This document shows, piece by piece, positions 24,328 through 32,324 of a stretch of DNA of 64,000 bases; the first letter of the stretch is position 1, and each line of letters begins with the position of its first letter. The DNA is from Peribacillus folii. Lineage in GTDB: Bacteria; Bacillota; Bacilli; Bacillales; DSM-1321. The position numbers were made by a program, and so were the translations under genes. Under the pieces are notes generated by a model. It did no database searches. It saw only the letters and a program-made list of their open reading frames with translations, and was not told the origin of the DNA. The stretch lies in the NCBI RefSeq assembly GCF_030271255.1, contig NZ_JASJOM010000002.1:248001-312000 (forward strand), in the 5' to 3' direction.

Positions 24328-25782
24328 CTAAAAAGGACCATATTGAATGCTTTGGGCAATGATTAAAAAAATTATCGCCACAGCAATCTGGATGATAAGG
24401 AAAGGAAGCACCCATTTGACCCATTTCGTAAATGAAATCCCCGCTACGGCAAGACCGGCCAAAAGCACTCCAGACGTCGGGAATATCATATTGGATATCC
24501 CGTCCCCCAATTGAAAAGCCAATACGGCGGTTTGTCTTGTCACTCCCATTATATCCGCCAACGGCGCCATGATCGGCATCGTCAATGCTGCTTGGCCGCT
24601 GCCGGACGGCACGATGAAGTTAAGGAACATTTGCACAATGAACATTCCAAGTGCATTAATGGCGGGCGGAAGATGCTCGACCATTCCTGCCGCATAATAT
24701 AAAATCGTATCCAGCAAGCCGCCGCTTGTAATGATGACCAAGATCGTTTGCGCAACACCAATAATCAATGCTCCTGAAACCATATCGCCCGCTCCTGATA
24801 TGAAACCATTGGCCATTTTGGATGCTGATAAGCCCCCGATCATTCCCATGATGATCGCGCTCAATAAAAACAAGCCGCCAATTTCACTTATATACCAGCC
24901 TAATTTAATGACACCATAGATTAATAGGATGAAATTCAGCAATAAGATGAGCAACGCCAAGGAATGTCGTTTACTCATCTTGAAGTTTTCATCAACCATC
25001 GTATGATCTTCACGCCTGAACTTCCCGTATTCACCTAGTTCAGGATTTCGTTTCACTTTCATGGCATGAAAATATATATACATAACGGTAACGATATAAA
25101 ACACTGCAAGGATTGCGATTCTCAAGCCCATTCCCGAGTACATCGGCAGTTCCGCAATGCTTTGGGCGACCCCTACATTGAATGGGTTGGTTATTCCGGA
25201 AATGAATCCCGTTGCCAAGGTTCCCAGGATGACGATCGCAAACCCTGTAAGTGCGTCAAAGCCCAAAGCAATCGTCATCGGAACGATGATTGCAATATAA
25301 ACGAGTGCATCTTCAGCCGAACCTATCAAAGTCCCTAAAGATGCGAATATCAAAACCATCAACGGAATAAGCAGTTTTTCTTTAGTCCCGAATCGGACCG
25401 CCACGAATTTGATGAATGAATCGAGGGCCCCTGTTGCCTGCATGATTCCAAGTGCCCCACCGAATAAAAAGACAAACAAGATGATCGATGACCCTTCGAT
25501 CATTCCAGCGTGAATGCTGCTGAACATTTGCAGGAGTCCGACCGGTGTTGAATCGATAAATTCAAAGGATGTTGGATCGACGACACTTCGCCCATCTTGT
25601 TCAATCCTTTCATATTGACCTGCAGGCAATATATAGGTTAATATCGTCACAATTACAATGACGATGAACATTAACACAAAAGGATTGATTCCTTTTTCCG
25701 GCAACTCGGTTAGTTGGTTCGGCACTTTAGTTTTAGGATGAAGCGGCTCGGACGTGGTTTGCTCGTTTGGTAGGTTATCCAT
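24328..25782 (-). CDS. YfcC-family membrane transporter (ArcD/DcuC-like)
   Basis: A 484-residue membrane protein with a 30-residue polar N-terminal tail and about 12 hydrophobic segments. NPFVLMFIVIVIVTILTYILPAGQYER is the typical beginning of the YfcC / C4-dicarboxylate anaerobic carrier group; GSAEDALVYIAIIVPMTIALG and NFIVPSGSGQAALTMPIMAP are conserved re-entrant regions. Members transport basic amino acids, peptides or dicarboxylates. GGGAGGG precedes the ATG. Lying between an N-deacylase and an M20 amidohydrolase, it is a candidate importer of the cluster's substrate or an exchanger for its product. Confidence 0.8.
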   Translation of the reverse strand: MDNLPNEQTTSEPLHPKTKVPNQLTELPEKGINPFVLMFIVIVIVTILTYILPAGQYERIEQDGRSVVDPTSFEFIDSTPVGLLQMFSSIHAGMIEGSSIILFVFLFGGALGIMQATGALDSFIKFVAVRFGTKEKLLIPLMVLIFASLGTLIGSAEDALVYIAIIVPMTIALGFDALTGFAIVILGTLATGFISGITNPFNVGVAQSIAELPMYSGMGLRIAILAVFYIVTVMYIYFHAMKVKRNPELGEYGKFRREDHTMVDENFKMSKRHSLALLILLLNFILLIYGVIKLGWYISEIGGLFLLSAIIMGMIGGLSASKMANGFISGAGDMVSGALIIGVAQTILVIITSGGLLDTILYYAAGMVEHLPPAINALGMFIVQMFLNFIVPSGSGQAALTMPIMAPLADIMGVTRQTAVLAFQLGDGISNMIFPTSGVLLAGLAVAGISFTKWVKWVLPFLIIQIAVAIIFLIIAQSIQYGPF

Positions 25783-25864
25783 ATTTGACCCTCCCTTATT
25801 TTCTCCTTTTTACTACAAGCTGGACCTTTTCAATATCATGGTCATCCTTGCCGTCTTCGGGGAA

Positions 25865-27481
25865 TCAATGCGCATCCTTGACTTTGACCATGCTCTTTAT
25901 TAGCTTTTCCAACATGAAGGGCGTATGAATGAAAGCATTATTGATATGAAGCCGCTCAGTTCGCTGATGTGCATCCTTGCCGAACGGACCTACATTGAGT
26001 ACCGGCGCCTGCAGCTGCAGCATGTCGGAAAAAGGAATGCTGTAACTGTCCCCCCAGACTGGCGTGTTTTTCTCAAATGCTGTCCAGCCATCCGATTCAT
26101 CTTTATATTGGACATAGCTCAAATCGCAAAGACCATTGAAATAATGAATCTGACTGACTTCTTCATTAAACGATTGCGCCGTTTCCTTTAAAAGTTTTAC
26201 GGATTGGATGATGAGCGGATCATGGGAAGTATTGACGGCAGGATAATAGGGAGGGGCAAACAGCAATACAATGGCAGGGGCAAGCTCCTGGCATTGTATC
26301 ATCAGTTTTTCTGCGATCCGCAGCGATTTTTCCCGTTCATCCCAAGCCTCATTTGCCTGGACCTCTCCTTTCATTTCCTCAACAAAATCCCCCCCGAATT
26401 TTCCAATGGCATAGGATAGCAGCTTTTCGTAGCGAAGCACCTTGACTTCACCCACCCCTTCAATTCGTTCACGAATGCATAAAGCCTTATAGGACTCATT
26501 GCACCTGATCGCAGCTTCCTGTGCAACCTTCTCGAAAATATCCATGATTTCCGCAGCGCTTCTCTTCATGATGAAAACATTATAAAGCGCTGCTGCGCGG
26601 TAAGGCGTTTGTGTTGAATATTGCAATTTTAGATCTTTTTGCTGAAGCGATACTGGCAAAGGTGTTTGTTCGGAGAAATCGCTTTCCAAAAAAGAAGCAT
26701 TCCACTCCATGAGCTGTGTAAGGAACGAGGCCATATAGTTAGCCGTCATCCCCTTCAACGGCTCGCCCACATGTGTTTCCTTCCCATAAAACAGCGCTGC
26801 CGGCATGATTTTCCCCATCGTTCCCGAATAAATATAATGACACTCGTCTCCAGGTTTCTGTGAAAAAGATGGTTCACTGTTAAGGAACATTTTATAGGTA
26901 AGACGATATTTATTGCGTAAAGCGACAAGCTCCTTGACTGCTGCCCTCATACCAGCAGAATTCACTTCTTCGTCTGGAACGGTTAGCAGCAAAAGATTGA
27001 CCGGCCACCCCTCCACGCTTGCTTTTTCGATGATGGCCATATGAAGGGCCAGCCCCATTTTCATGTCCATCGTCCCGCGCCCAAACAGGTAGTTACCCGA
27101 CTCTAGATCGATGCGCGCTTCTTCCGGCAGATCACCTTTTCGCTCATGAAGTTTTGCCGTAAGCTGTTCGGGCTGAAAGGCCAGCATCTCCAGATCACCA
27201 TATTCCTCAGTCTGTACCGTATCAAAATGACTTATCAATACGATCGTCTCATCCGCCTCAGGATGTTTATAAAAGGCTTGGACGAAATGCCTTCCCAAAT
27301 CCACTTCATGAAGTGATAAATTGGCAGGGTTCTTCTTAAAAAAAGCAAGCTCGCCTAATTTTTCCTGGACTTTATAAGGAAACATGCTTTCGCCTTCTGA
27401 AAGTGTCCTGCTTTCCCAGCTCACAAGTTCACATAATAATGCACGCAGTTTTTCCGGAGTTCCCCATTTTAATTGGCTCAT
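25865..27481 (-). CDS. rocB: M20-family peptidase-like protein RocB
   Basis: A 538-residue protein, longer than standard M20 enzymes and matching RocB of Bacillus arginine catabolism. The N-terminal part WGTPEKLRALLCELVSWES, the metal ligand in VLISHFDTVQTEEYGD, GRGTMDMKMGLALHMA and LLTVPDEEVNSAGM are present, as is the C-terminal NVGPFGKDAHQRTERLH. RocB is encoded with RocABC in B. subtilis and is thought to act as a hydrolase on an arginine-related N-substituted compound. Here it is separated from the usual roc genes and placed next to two guanidine-modifying enzymes. It follows DDAH by 69 bases. Confidence 0.85.
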   Translation of the reverse strand: MSQLKWGTPEKLRALLCELVSWESRTLSEGESMFPYKVQEKLGELAFFKKNPANLSLHEVDLGRHFVQAFYKHPEADETIVLISHFDTVQTEEYGDLEMLAFQPEQLTAKLHERKGDLPEEARIDLESGNYLFGRGTMDMKMGLALHMAIIEKASVEGWPVNLLLLTVPDEEVNSAGMRAAVKELVALRNKYRLTYKMFLNSEPSFSQKPGDECHYIYSGTMGKIMPAALFYGKETHVGEPLKGMTANYMASFLTQLMEWNASFLESDFSEQTPLPVSLQQKDLKLQYSTQTPYRAAALYNVFIMKRSAAEIMDIFEKVAQEAAIRCNESYKALCIRERIEGVGEVKVLRYEKLLSYAIGKFGGDFVEEMKGEVQANEAWDEREKSLRIAEKLMIQCQELAPAIVLLFAPPYYPAVNTSHDPLIIQSVKLLKETAQSFNEEVSQIHYFNGLCDLSYVQYKDESDGWTAFEKNTPVWGDSYSIPFSDMLQLQAPVLNVGPFGKDAHQRTERLHINNAFIHTPFMLEKLIKSMVKVKDAH

Positions 27482-27550
27482 TGAAATCCCTCTTTCCGTT
27501 TGTCATCAAATGCCAGGAAACAAAGACATGCTTCCTGGCAATCACTTATT

Positions 27551-28312
27551 TTAAAAGCGAAGTGATAAACAGCTCAATCCTCCATCCTGCTTCTGAAACT
27601 CAGACATTTCCAACTCGATCGTTTTATATCCTGCTTCATTTAATTTACTTTGCGTCTGGTCATACCCGATGGGGATGATTACATAATCGTTGACAAGAAT
27701 GCAGTTTGCCGAGTATTCATCTTCAGTGGAAACGATGATTTTCTTATATTGGGCAAAGTCTGGATGTTCGATGAATTCCCCTGCTGCTACGATCAAATCA
27801 TCTCCCAGGTATGCAATTCCCGTCTTTAAATGGAAAAACTCTTTTAATGGAATAATCGTTCCTTTATAGCCTTCGGATTCAACGATCTTCTTTAACTGCT
27901 GTGCACCTTCCTCATTAGTACGCTCGGAAATGCCAATATAGAAATGGTCATCTACTTGAAGCACATCGCCTCCATCTAAAGTTCCCGGAGCATGAATATG
28001 GTGAATGGTTTTGTGGAACTCCTTCAAGACAGGCTCCATTTCCACTATCTCCTTGTTTCTAGTAGCATCCCCTGGATTCGTGATGACCGCAAATTCAGGG
28101 GCGATCACAGCCGTATCCTCAACGAAAGTCGAATCTGGAAACTCCTCATTTGCCGGAAGGTGTGTCACGTCCACCCCGCATTTTTTCAAAGCTTCCACAT
28201 AAGCGGCATGCTGCTCCAATGCTTTATCATAGTCGGGCGTGCCAAGGTTCGATGTTGTTAATCCATTTACATAACTTCTGCTTGGTGTTTTTACGATAAC
28301 ATGTTTATACAA
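27551..28312 (-). CDS. Dimethylarginine dimethylaminohydrolase (DDAH) family enzyme
   Basis: A 253-residue single-domain guanidine-modifying enzyme, the length of bacterial DDAH. The catalytic cysteine is Cys248 in DGGLSCLSLRF near the C-terminus, the catalytic histidine is His161 in EFFHLKTG, and substrate-binding acids occur in FPDSTFVEDTAV and TLDGGDVL. DDAH converts N-omega-methylated arginines to citrulline and methylamines via a thiouronium intermediate. The neighbouring gene encodes a second member of the superfamily and the two are 21 bases apart. Activity toward methylarginine is likely by family but a different guanidino substrate is possible. Confidence 0.85.
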   Translation of the reverse strand: MYKHVIVKTPSRSYVNGLTTSNLGTPDYDKALEQHAAYVEALKKCGVDVTHLPANEEFPDSTFVEDTAVIAPEFAVITNPGDATRNKEIVEMEPVLKEFHKTIHHIHAPGTLDGGDVLQVDDHFYIGISERTNEEGAQQLKKIVESEGYKGTIIPLKEFFHLKTGIAYLGDDLIVAAGEFIEHPDFAQYKKIIVSTEDEYSANCILVNDYVIIPIGYDQTQSKLNEAGYKTIELEMSEFQKQDGGLSCLSLRF

Positions 28313-28333
28313 AGCTCATTCCCCCATTATCCA

Positions 28334-29209
28334 CTATTTTTTTCGCACTACCGGGCAAGTTAAGCAGGTCGGGCCGCCCGTGCCCTTATAACTGATTTCG
28401 GTTCCTTTGTATTCATATACCGTAGCTTTCGCATCAAGAAGCTTTTGCTTCGTATAATCGTTCCCGGCAGCCATTACACATACCCGAGGAGCTAATGCAA
28501 GCACATTGCAGCCAAGGTTCATGTACTCCTCTTCCGGCACTTCTATTAGCTGGACGCCCCGTTCAATGAGGAGTTTTCTAAAGTAGACTGGCATGAGCCG
28601 TGAATGAACGACAGCCAAATCATGGTCGATCATGCTGATGAAAGACATGAGATGGAGACACTCTGCCTCCCCTTGATCATGGGGCAGCTGGACTACGATG
28701 AATTCATCCACAAGGTGATCCGTCATTTCTTTTAATTGCCTGATTGCCTCGGCGTTTGTCCGGTAACCATGACCTACAACTAGAGTCCTATCATCAAGCC
28801 AAACTAGATCACCGCCATCCGCAACTGCATCACCCGTTAGTTCGCCAATGAGCGGGATGTTATTTTCGAGGCAAAAATGCTTGTAAACATTTGCCTCGGG
28901 CTGCCTAAGTTCTTTCCCTGACTTTAAAATGATCGCACCATCGATTGTGAACTTGACAGGATCATGCGCGTACAAGGAGTCAATACCCACTTCCCTTGAT
29001 TTGGGCAAGTAATTGATCTCGGGTACATACTTCTCCAAAATGGAGATGAAACCAGCAAACTCTTTTGCAGCTTCTATTAAATCTGGTTCTTCGGTAAAAT
29101 TAAATCTTTGCCATGCATCACTTAAATGCGCTTGACTTATAAACGCATCGTTCGGGTGTTTAACAATGACACGTTGCAAAGGGCTGTACATTGACGAACA
29201 ATATGACAT
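28334..29209 (-). CDS. Arginine deiminase/amidinotransferase superfamily enzyme
   Basis: A 291-residue member of the guanidine-modifying superfamily, distinct from the adjacent DDAH. PLQRVIVKHPNDAF at the N-terminus, the acidic motif in DSLYAHDPVKFT, ADGGDLVWLDDRTLVVGHGYRTN, a catalytic His in ECLHLMSFISMID, and the nucleophilic Cys in GGPTCLTCPVV are all present. Candidates are hydrolysis of arginine-like or N-substituted guanidines to ureido products. ATG at 29209 has AAGGAGGAGAGG in front; 29230 would place that ribosome site inside the gene. It is the first gene of the cluster and faces the IclR regulator, with an IclR-type palindrome between them. Substrate unresolved. Confidence 0.8.
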   Translation of the reverse strand: MSYCSSMYSPLQRVIVKHPNDAFISQAHLSDAWQRFNFTEEPDLIEAAKEFAGFISILEKYVPEINYLPKSREVGIDSLYAHDPVKFTIDGAIILKSGKELRQPEANVYKHFCLENNIPLIGELTGDAVADGGDLVWLDDRTLVVGHGYRTNAEAIRQLKEMTDHLVDEFIVVQLPHDQGEAECLHLMSFISMIDHDLAVVHSRLMPVYFRKLLIERGVQLIEVPEEEYMNLGCNVLALAPRVCVMAAGNDYTKQKLLDAKATVYEYKGTEISYKGTGGPTCLTCPVVRKK

Positions 29210-29234
29210 TACCTCTCCTCCTTTTTCCACTATG

Positions 29235-29249
29235 CGGAAAACATTTCCG
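29235..29249. promoter_or_regulatory. IclR-type operator palindrome
   Basis: CGGAAA-ACA-TTTCCG is a perfect dyad and closely resembles the IclR-family box TGGAAATNATTTCCA. It lies 26 bases upstream of the first gene of the guanidino cluster and 117 bases upstream of the IclR gene, in the shared promoter region. Confidence 0.7.
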
Positions 29250-29365
29250 TTAATAGGAATTTTTATTAAATTATAAAATTATCTATGGTATAATGTCAAT
29301 ATGTTTTAAATATTCAAACAATAAAGTCTTCACAACTTCTGTTTGGAAAGATAGGTGAAATGTAT

Positions 29366-30106
29366 ATGCAATCGATTGACCGTGCGATGAATGTCATTAA
29401 CGTATTAGTTTCCAATTCATCGGTAAATGGGCTTTCAATTACGGATCTCTCCCAAGAATGTGAGCTTCCGGTAAGCTCCATGCACCGCTTGTTAAAAGCC
29501 ATGTCCAAGCACGGCCTTATTCAACAAGATGAGCGATCCAAACATTATGGTTTAGGGAATATTTGGCTTGAATACGGCCTGCGGATGTATGACAAAATGG
29601 ATTATATCAGTCAAATCAGGCCAGAGCTGGAAAGGCTGATGAATATGGTTAAAGAAAGCGTCTACCTTAGCCAGCCAATGGAGATGGAGTCCCTCATTGT
29701 TGAACGGATCGATAGTGAAAAAAGCCAAATCCGTGTTTATGATCAGCTCGGCTCACGGATCGCGATGCACATCGGTGCAGCCAATAAAGCAATGCTAGCC
29801 TACATGCCATATAACCAAGTGAAAGAAATCATAGATTCACTCGTTCCCGAGCAAGATAGGGCCGCATTTTTGAATATTTTGACTGAAACGAAAGTGAAGG
29901 GATTTGGCATCAGCCACAACGAAAGAACGGAAGGTACCTCTTCTGTTGCCGCTCCGATTTTAAACCATTTTGGGGAAGTGCATGGCGCAGTGAGCATCGG
30001 GTTTGTCAGCTTTAATTTGACAAGTGACAGACTGGATTTTCTCATTCAACATGTGATGGAGACAGGGCAGAGGATTTCTTCCAAATTAGGATATAGGGGA
30101 CCATGA
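29366..30106 (+). CDS. IclR-family transcriptional regulator
   Basis: A 246-residue regulator with an N-terminal winged helix (MQSIDRAMNVINVLVSN, SITDLSQECELPVSSMHRLLKAM) and an effector-binding GAF-like domain ending in GISHNERTEGTSSVAAPILNHFGEVHGAVSIGF, a hallmark of the family. ATG 29366 is 8 bases after AGGTG; ATG 29360 is possible but close. A -10 hexamer TATAAT lies at 29289-29294. It is divergent from the guanidino-compound genes and very likely controls them through the palindrome at 29235-29249, with the pathway substrate or product as effector. Confidence 0.88.
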   Translation: MQSIDRAMNVINVLVSNSSVNGLSITDLSQECELPVSSMHRLLKAMSKHGLIQQDERSKHYGLGNIWLEYGLRMYDKMDYISQIRPELERLMNMVKESVYLSQPMEMESLIVERIDSEKSQIRVYDQLGSRIAMHIGAANKAMLAYMPYNQVKEIIDSLVPEQDRAAFLNILTETKVKGFGISHNERTEGTSSVAAPILNHFGEVHGAVSIGFVSFNLTSDRLDFLIQHVMETGQRISSKLGYRGP

Positions 30107-30157
30107 CTATTCGGTTTCTGCCCAGGATACCCTGGACGATCATCTGGAAAATAAAAA

Positions 30158-30183
30158 AGAAGATGAAAGTCATTTCATCTTCT
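30158..30183. terminator. Bidirectional terminator after the IclR gene
   Basis: AGAAGATGAAA pairs with TTTCATCTTCT around GTCA, with an A-rich flank on the left (T-rich on the minus strand). It serves the convergent IclR gene and the minus-strand small genes. Confidence 0.75.
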
Positions 30184-30194
30184 CTCACTTGTTG

Positions 30195-30443
30195 TCAATC
30201 GCTGCCGGTCACGAATAAGTCTTCTTTAAAATAAGCAAGCACTTCCCCTGTCACCACTTCTTCACCTTCCATTACCTCCAATGACTTTATTTCACCGCTG
30301 ACGCCAATATCAATGACCTCCACACGCCCGTCTTCTCTCTTGATTTGGAACAGCTGCTCCCATTCGTAAAATCTGGATTGTTCGGATACCGAAATTTTTT
30401 CAACCGTGCCTTCACAAGGGCTAAGAATTACATCAACATACAT
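30195..30443 (-). CDS. Biotin/lipoyl-domain-like small protein lacking the modified lysine
   Basis: An 82-residue protein starting MYVDVILSPCEGTVEKISVS. The pattern of short beta strands (SPCEGTVEKI, QLFQIKREDGRVEVIDIGVSGEIKSLEVMEGEEVVTGEVLAYF) matches a biotinyl/lipoyl carrier domain, but the exposed-turn Glu-Ala-Met-Lys motif is absent: GVSGEI replaces the usual turn region. So it is unlikely to be biotinylated. Start 30443 is supported by AAAGGAGGAGCG. It lies 16 bases after a DUF3055 gene and downstream of glutamate dehydrogenase, and probably shares their transcript. Function unknown. Confidence 0.6.
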   Translation of the reverse strand: MYVDVILSPCEGTVEKISVSEQSRFYEWEQLFQIKREDGRVEVIDIGVSGEIKSLEVMEGEEVVTGEVLAYFKEDLFVTGSD

Positions 30444-30459
30444 AGTGTCGCTCCTCCTT

Positions 30460-30750
30460 TTAGTATTGTTCATAATTAAATGGGGATTGCAGGACTAACT
30501 TGAGAAAATCCTGAGATTCAGAAATATCTTCTTGTTCAATGCCAAGCGTTCGGACCCAATATTGCTCCGAAGGAATATCTTCGGCACACAGCAGGATCAT
30601 TCTTCCGCTCTGCAAGGAAGTCACCATCGCTTTCCCGAAAAATTGCGACGTGTATACAATGGTCACATCATAACGATGATGATTGGACAACAGGCAATAA
30701 TGGTGGATCGCTTGATTTTCTTTATTTTCCAAAAGGATGTCAAAATTCAT
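30460..30750 (-). CDS. DUF3055-like (SAV0927-like) small protein
   Basis: A 96-residue protein starting MNFDILLENKENQAIHHYC. The block NHHRYDVTIVYTSQFFGKAMVTSLQSGRM followed by a short acidic C-terminal helix resembles the DUF3055 family of Firmicutes, which has no assigned activity. GGGAGGATACCA precedes the ATG at 30750. It is 35 bases downstream of glutamate dehydrogenase on the same strand. Assignment rests on recalled family features and is moderate. Confidence 0.55.
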   Translation of the reverse strand: MNFDILLENKENQAIHHYCLLSNHHRYDVTIVYTSQFFGKAMVTSLQSGRMILLCAEDIPSEQYWVRTLGIEQEDISESQDFLKLVLQSPFNYEQY

Positions 30751-30785
30751 TGGTATCCTCCCTTTCATCCAGTGCCTAAATCATT

Positions 30786-32063
30786 TCAATACCTGACCCA
30801 TCCACGAAGCCGGGAAGCTTCTGCAATTTTCCGTATACCTTCTATATAGGCAGCCACCTTCATATTCACCGAAAATTTTTGGGAGGTATGATGGACATTC
30901 AAAAAGCTTTCTGCCATCTTTTCTCTCAATCGTTCATCTACAAGCTTTTCCGACCAATAATAGCCTTGATTGTTTTGGCACCATTCAAAATATGAAACGA
31001 TCACTCCCCCTGCATTGGCCAAGATGTCCGGTACCAAGATGATCCCTTTTTCATCGAGGATTTTGATTGCTTCTTTCGTTGTCGGGCCGTTCGCAGCTTC
31101 GATTACGATTTTACATTGCAATCGCCGCACATTTTCTTTATGGACCACACCACTTATTGCCGCAGGAATCAGTACATCGCATTCCTTTTCCAATATCTCC
31201 CGGTTCGATAATGATTCTTTGAATAAATTCGAGACGACACCAAACGAGTCGCGGTTCTCCAAAAGATAGGGTATGTCCAGACCTTTTGGGTCATACAAGC
31301 CCCCAAGCTCATCCGCTATCCCAACCACTTTAGCCCCCAATTCATGCAAGTACATCGCCAAATGGCTGCCAACATTACCGAAGCCCTGGATGATCACGCG
31401 CAGCCCTTTAATGGGAATGCCTTCTAATTCACATACCATTTGAAGCGTATATAGCACGCCCTTTGAGGTAGCTGTTTCCCGCCCCTTAGATCCGCCTAAT
31501 GCCAGAGGCTTACCTGTAATGAAGCCGGGTGAATCGAATTCCCTGATATGATCGTATTCATCGAGCATCCAAGCCATGATTTGGGAATTTGTATACATAT
31601 CCGGTGCAGGAATATCCTTTGTCGGTCCCACTATTTGGCTGACTGCCCTTACATACCCCCTGCTTAACCGTTCCAGCTCAGACGAACTCATCACCCTGGT
31701 ATCACAAACGATTCCCCCTTTTGCTCCTCCGTAAGGGAGATCCGTTATTCCGCATTTCAAGCTCATCCAGCCGGCCAATGCCTTAACCTCGTCAGGTGTG
31801 ACATCCGGGTGAAACCGGATCCCTCCTTTCGTCGGACCTGTCGCATCATTATGTTGGGCACGGTATCCTTGAAACATCCTCGTTTCCCCATTATCCATTT
31901 GTATAGAAATGCTGACTTCCAAAAAGCGCATCGGCGTTTTCAAAAAATCATAAACAGAATCCGGATAGCCCAAAACTTGAATCGCTTCTTTTAAGATATC
32001 CTGGAACTCTTGCAGTGGATTATCACTTTGACGTGTTTCCATCAGCTTTGTATTGCCTGTCAT
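30786..32063 (-). CDS. rocG: Glutamate dehydrogenase, NAD-dependent (RocG/GudB type)
   Basis: A 425-residue hexameric-type glutamate dehydrogenase. The glutamate-binding lysines are in GPTKGGIRFHPD and LPYGGAKGGIVCD, the catalytic aspartate is in DIPAPDMYTN, and VIIQGFGNVGSHLAMYLHE is the NAD Rossmann motif. It degrades glutamate to 2-oxoglutarate and ammonium, the last step of arginine, ornithine and proline catabolism. GAGGTG precedes the ATG. An exact sigma-54 promoter lies 36-52 bases upstream, as B. subtilis rocG also uses SigL. The symbol rocG is preferred over gudB because of that promoter. Two small genes follow. Confidence 0.93.
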   Translation of the reverse strand: MTGNTKLMETRQSDNPLQEFQDILKEAIQVLGYPDSVYDFLKTPMRFLEVSISIQMDNGETRMFQGYRAQHNDATGPTKGGIRFHPDVTPDEVKALAGWMSLKCGITDLPYGGAKGGIVCDTRVMSSSELERLSRGYVRAVSQIVGPTKDIPAPDMYTNSQIMAWMLDEYDHIREFDSPGFITGKPLALGGSKGRETATSKGVLYTLQMVCELEGIPIKGLRVIIQGFGNVGSHLAMYLHELGAKVVGIADELGGLYDPKGLDIPYLLENRDSFGVVSNLFKESLSNREILEKECDVLIPAAISGVVHKENVRRLQCKIVIEAANGPTTKEAIKILDEKGIILVPDILANAGGVIVSYFEWCQNNQGYYWSEKLVDERLREKMAESFLNVHHTSQKFSVNMKVAAYIEGIRKIAEASRLRGWVRY

Positions 32064-32098
32064 TTTAGCACCTCACTTTTATTCTTATTAAACTAACA

Positions 32099-32115
32099 AG
32101 CAACTTTCATGCCAG
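32099..32115 (-). promoter_or_regulatory. Sigma-54 (SigL) promoter of glutamate dehydrogenase
   Basis: On the minus strand CTGGCATGAAAGTTGCT fits YTGGCAYRNNNNTTGCW at all 17 positions. The -12 GC is about 37 bases before the start codon, leaving a short leader. Two ATGCAAAC half-sites further upstream might be activator sites. Confidence 0.85.
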
Positions 32116-32272
32116 CCCTGAAAGCATCTGGATACAGCCATGTATCAGGAGTTTGCATCCACTCCTTTCAGCTGAACTTTTTCTGCGGTATGTATGAATT
32201 CATAAGCCATTCAGGTTTGCATAAATGGCACGAAATCAACAAGCTATGTATAAGCTGGCCCATTCAAGCAAT

Positions 32273-32301
32273 AAAAAAAAGGGCAAGTTGAATGCCCTTT
32301 T
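32273..32301 (-). terminator. Terminator of the ManNAc PTS operon
   Basis: On the minus strand AAAAGGGCA, loop, TGCCCTTTT-type pairing (GGGCA with TGCCC) is followed by eight T. It lies 24 bases after the nanE stop codon. Confidence 0.8.
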
Positions 32302-32324
32302 GACAACTTTCACTTCCACATAGG

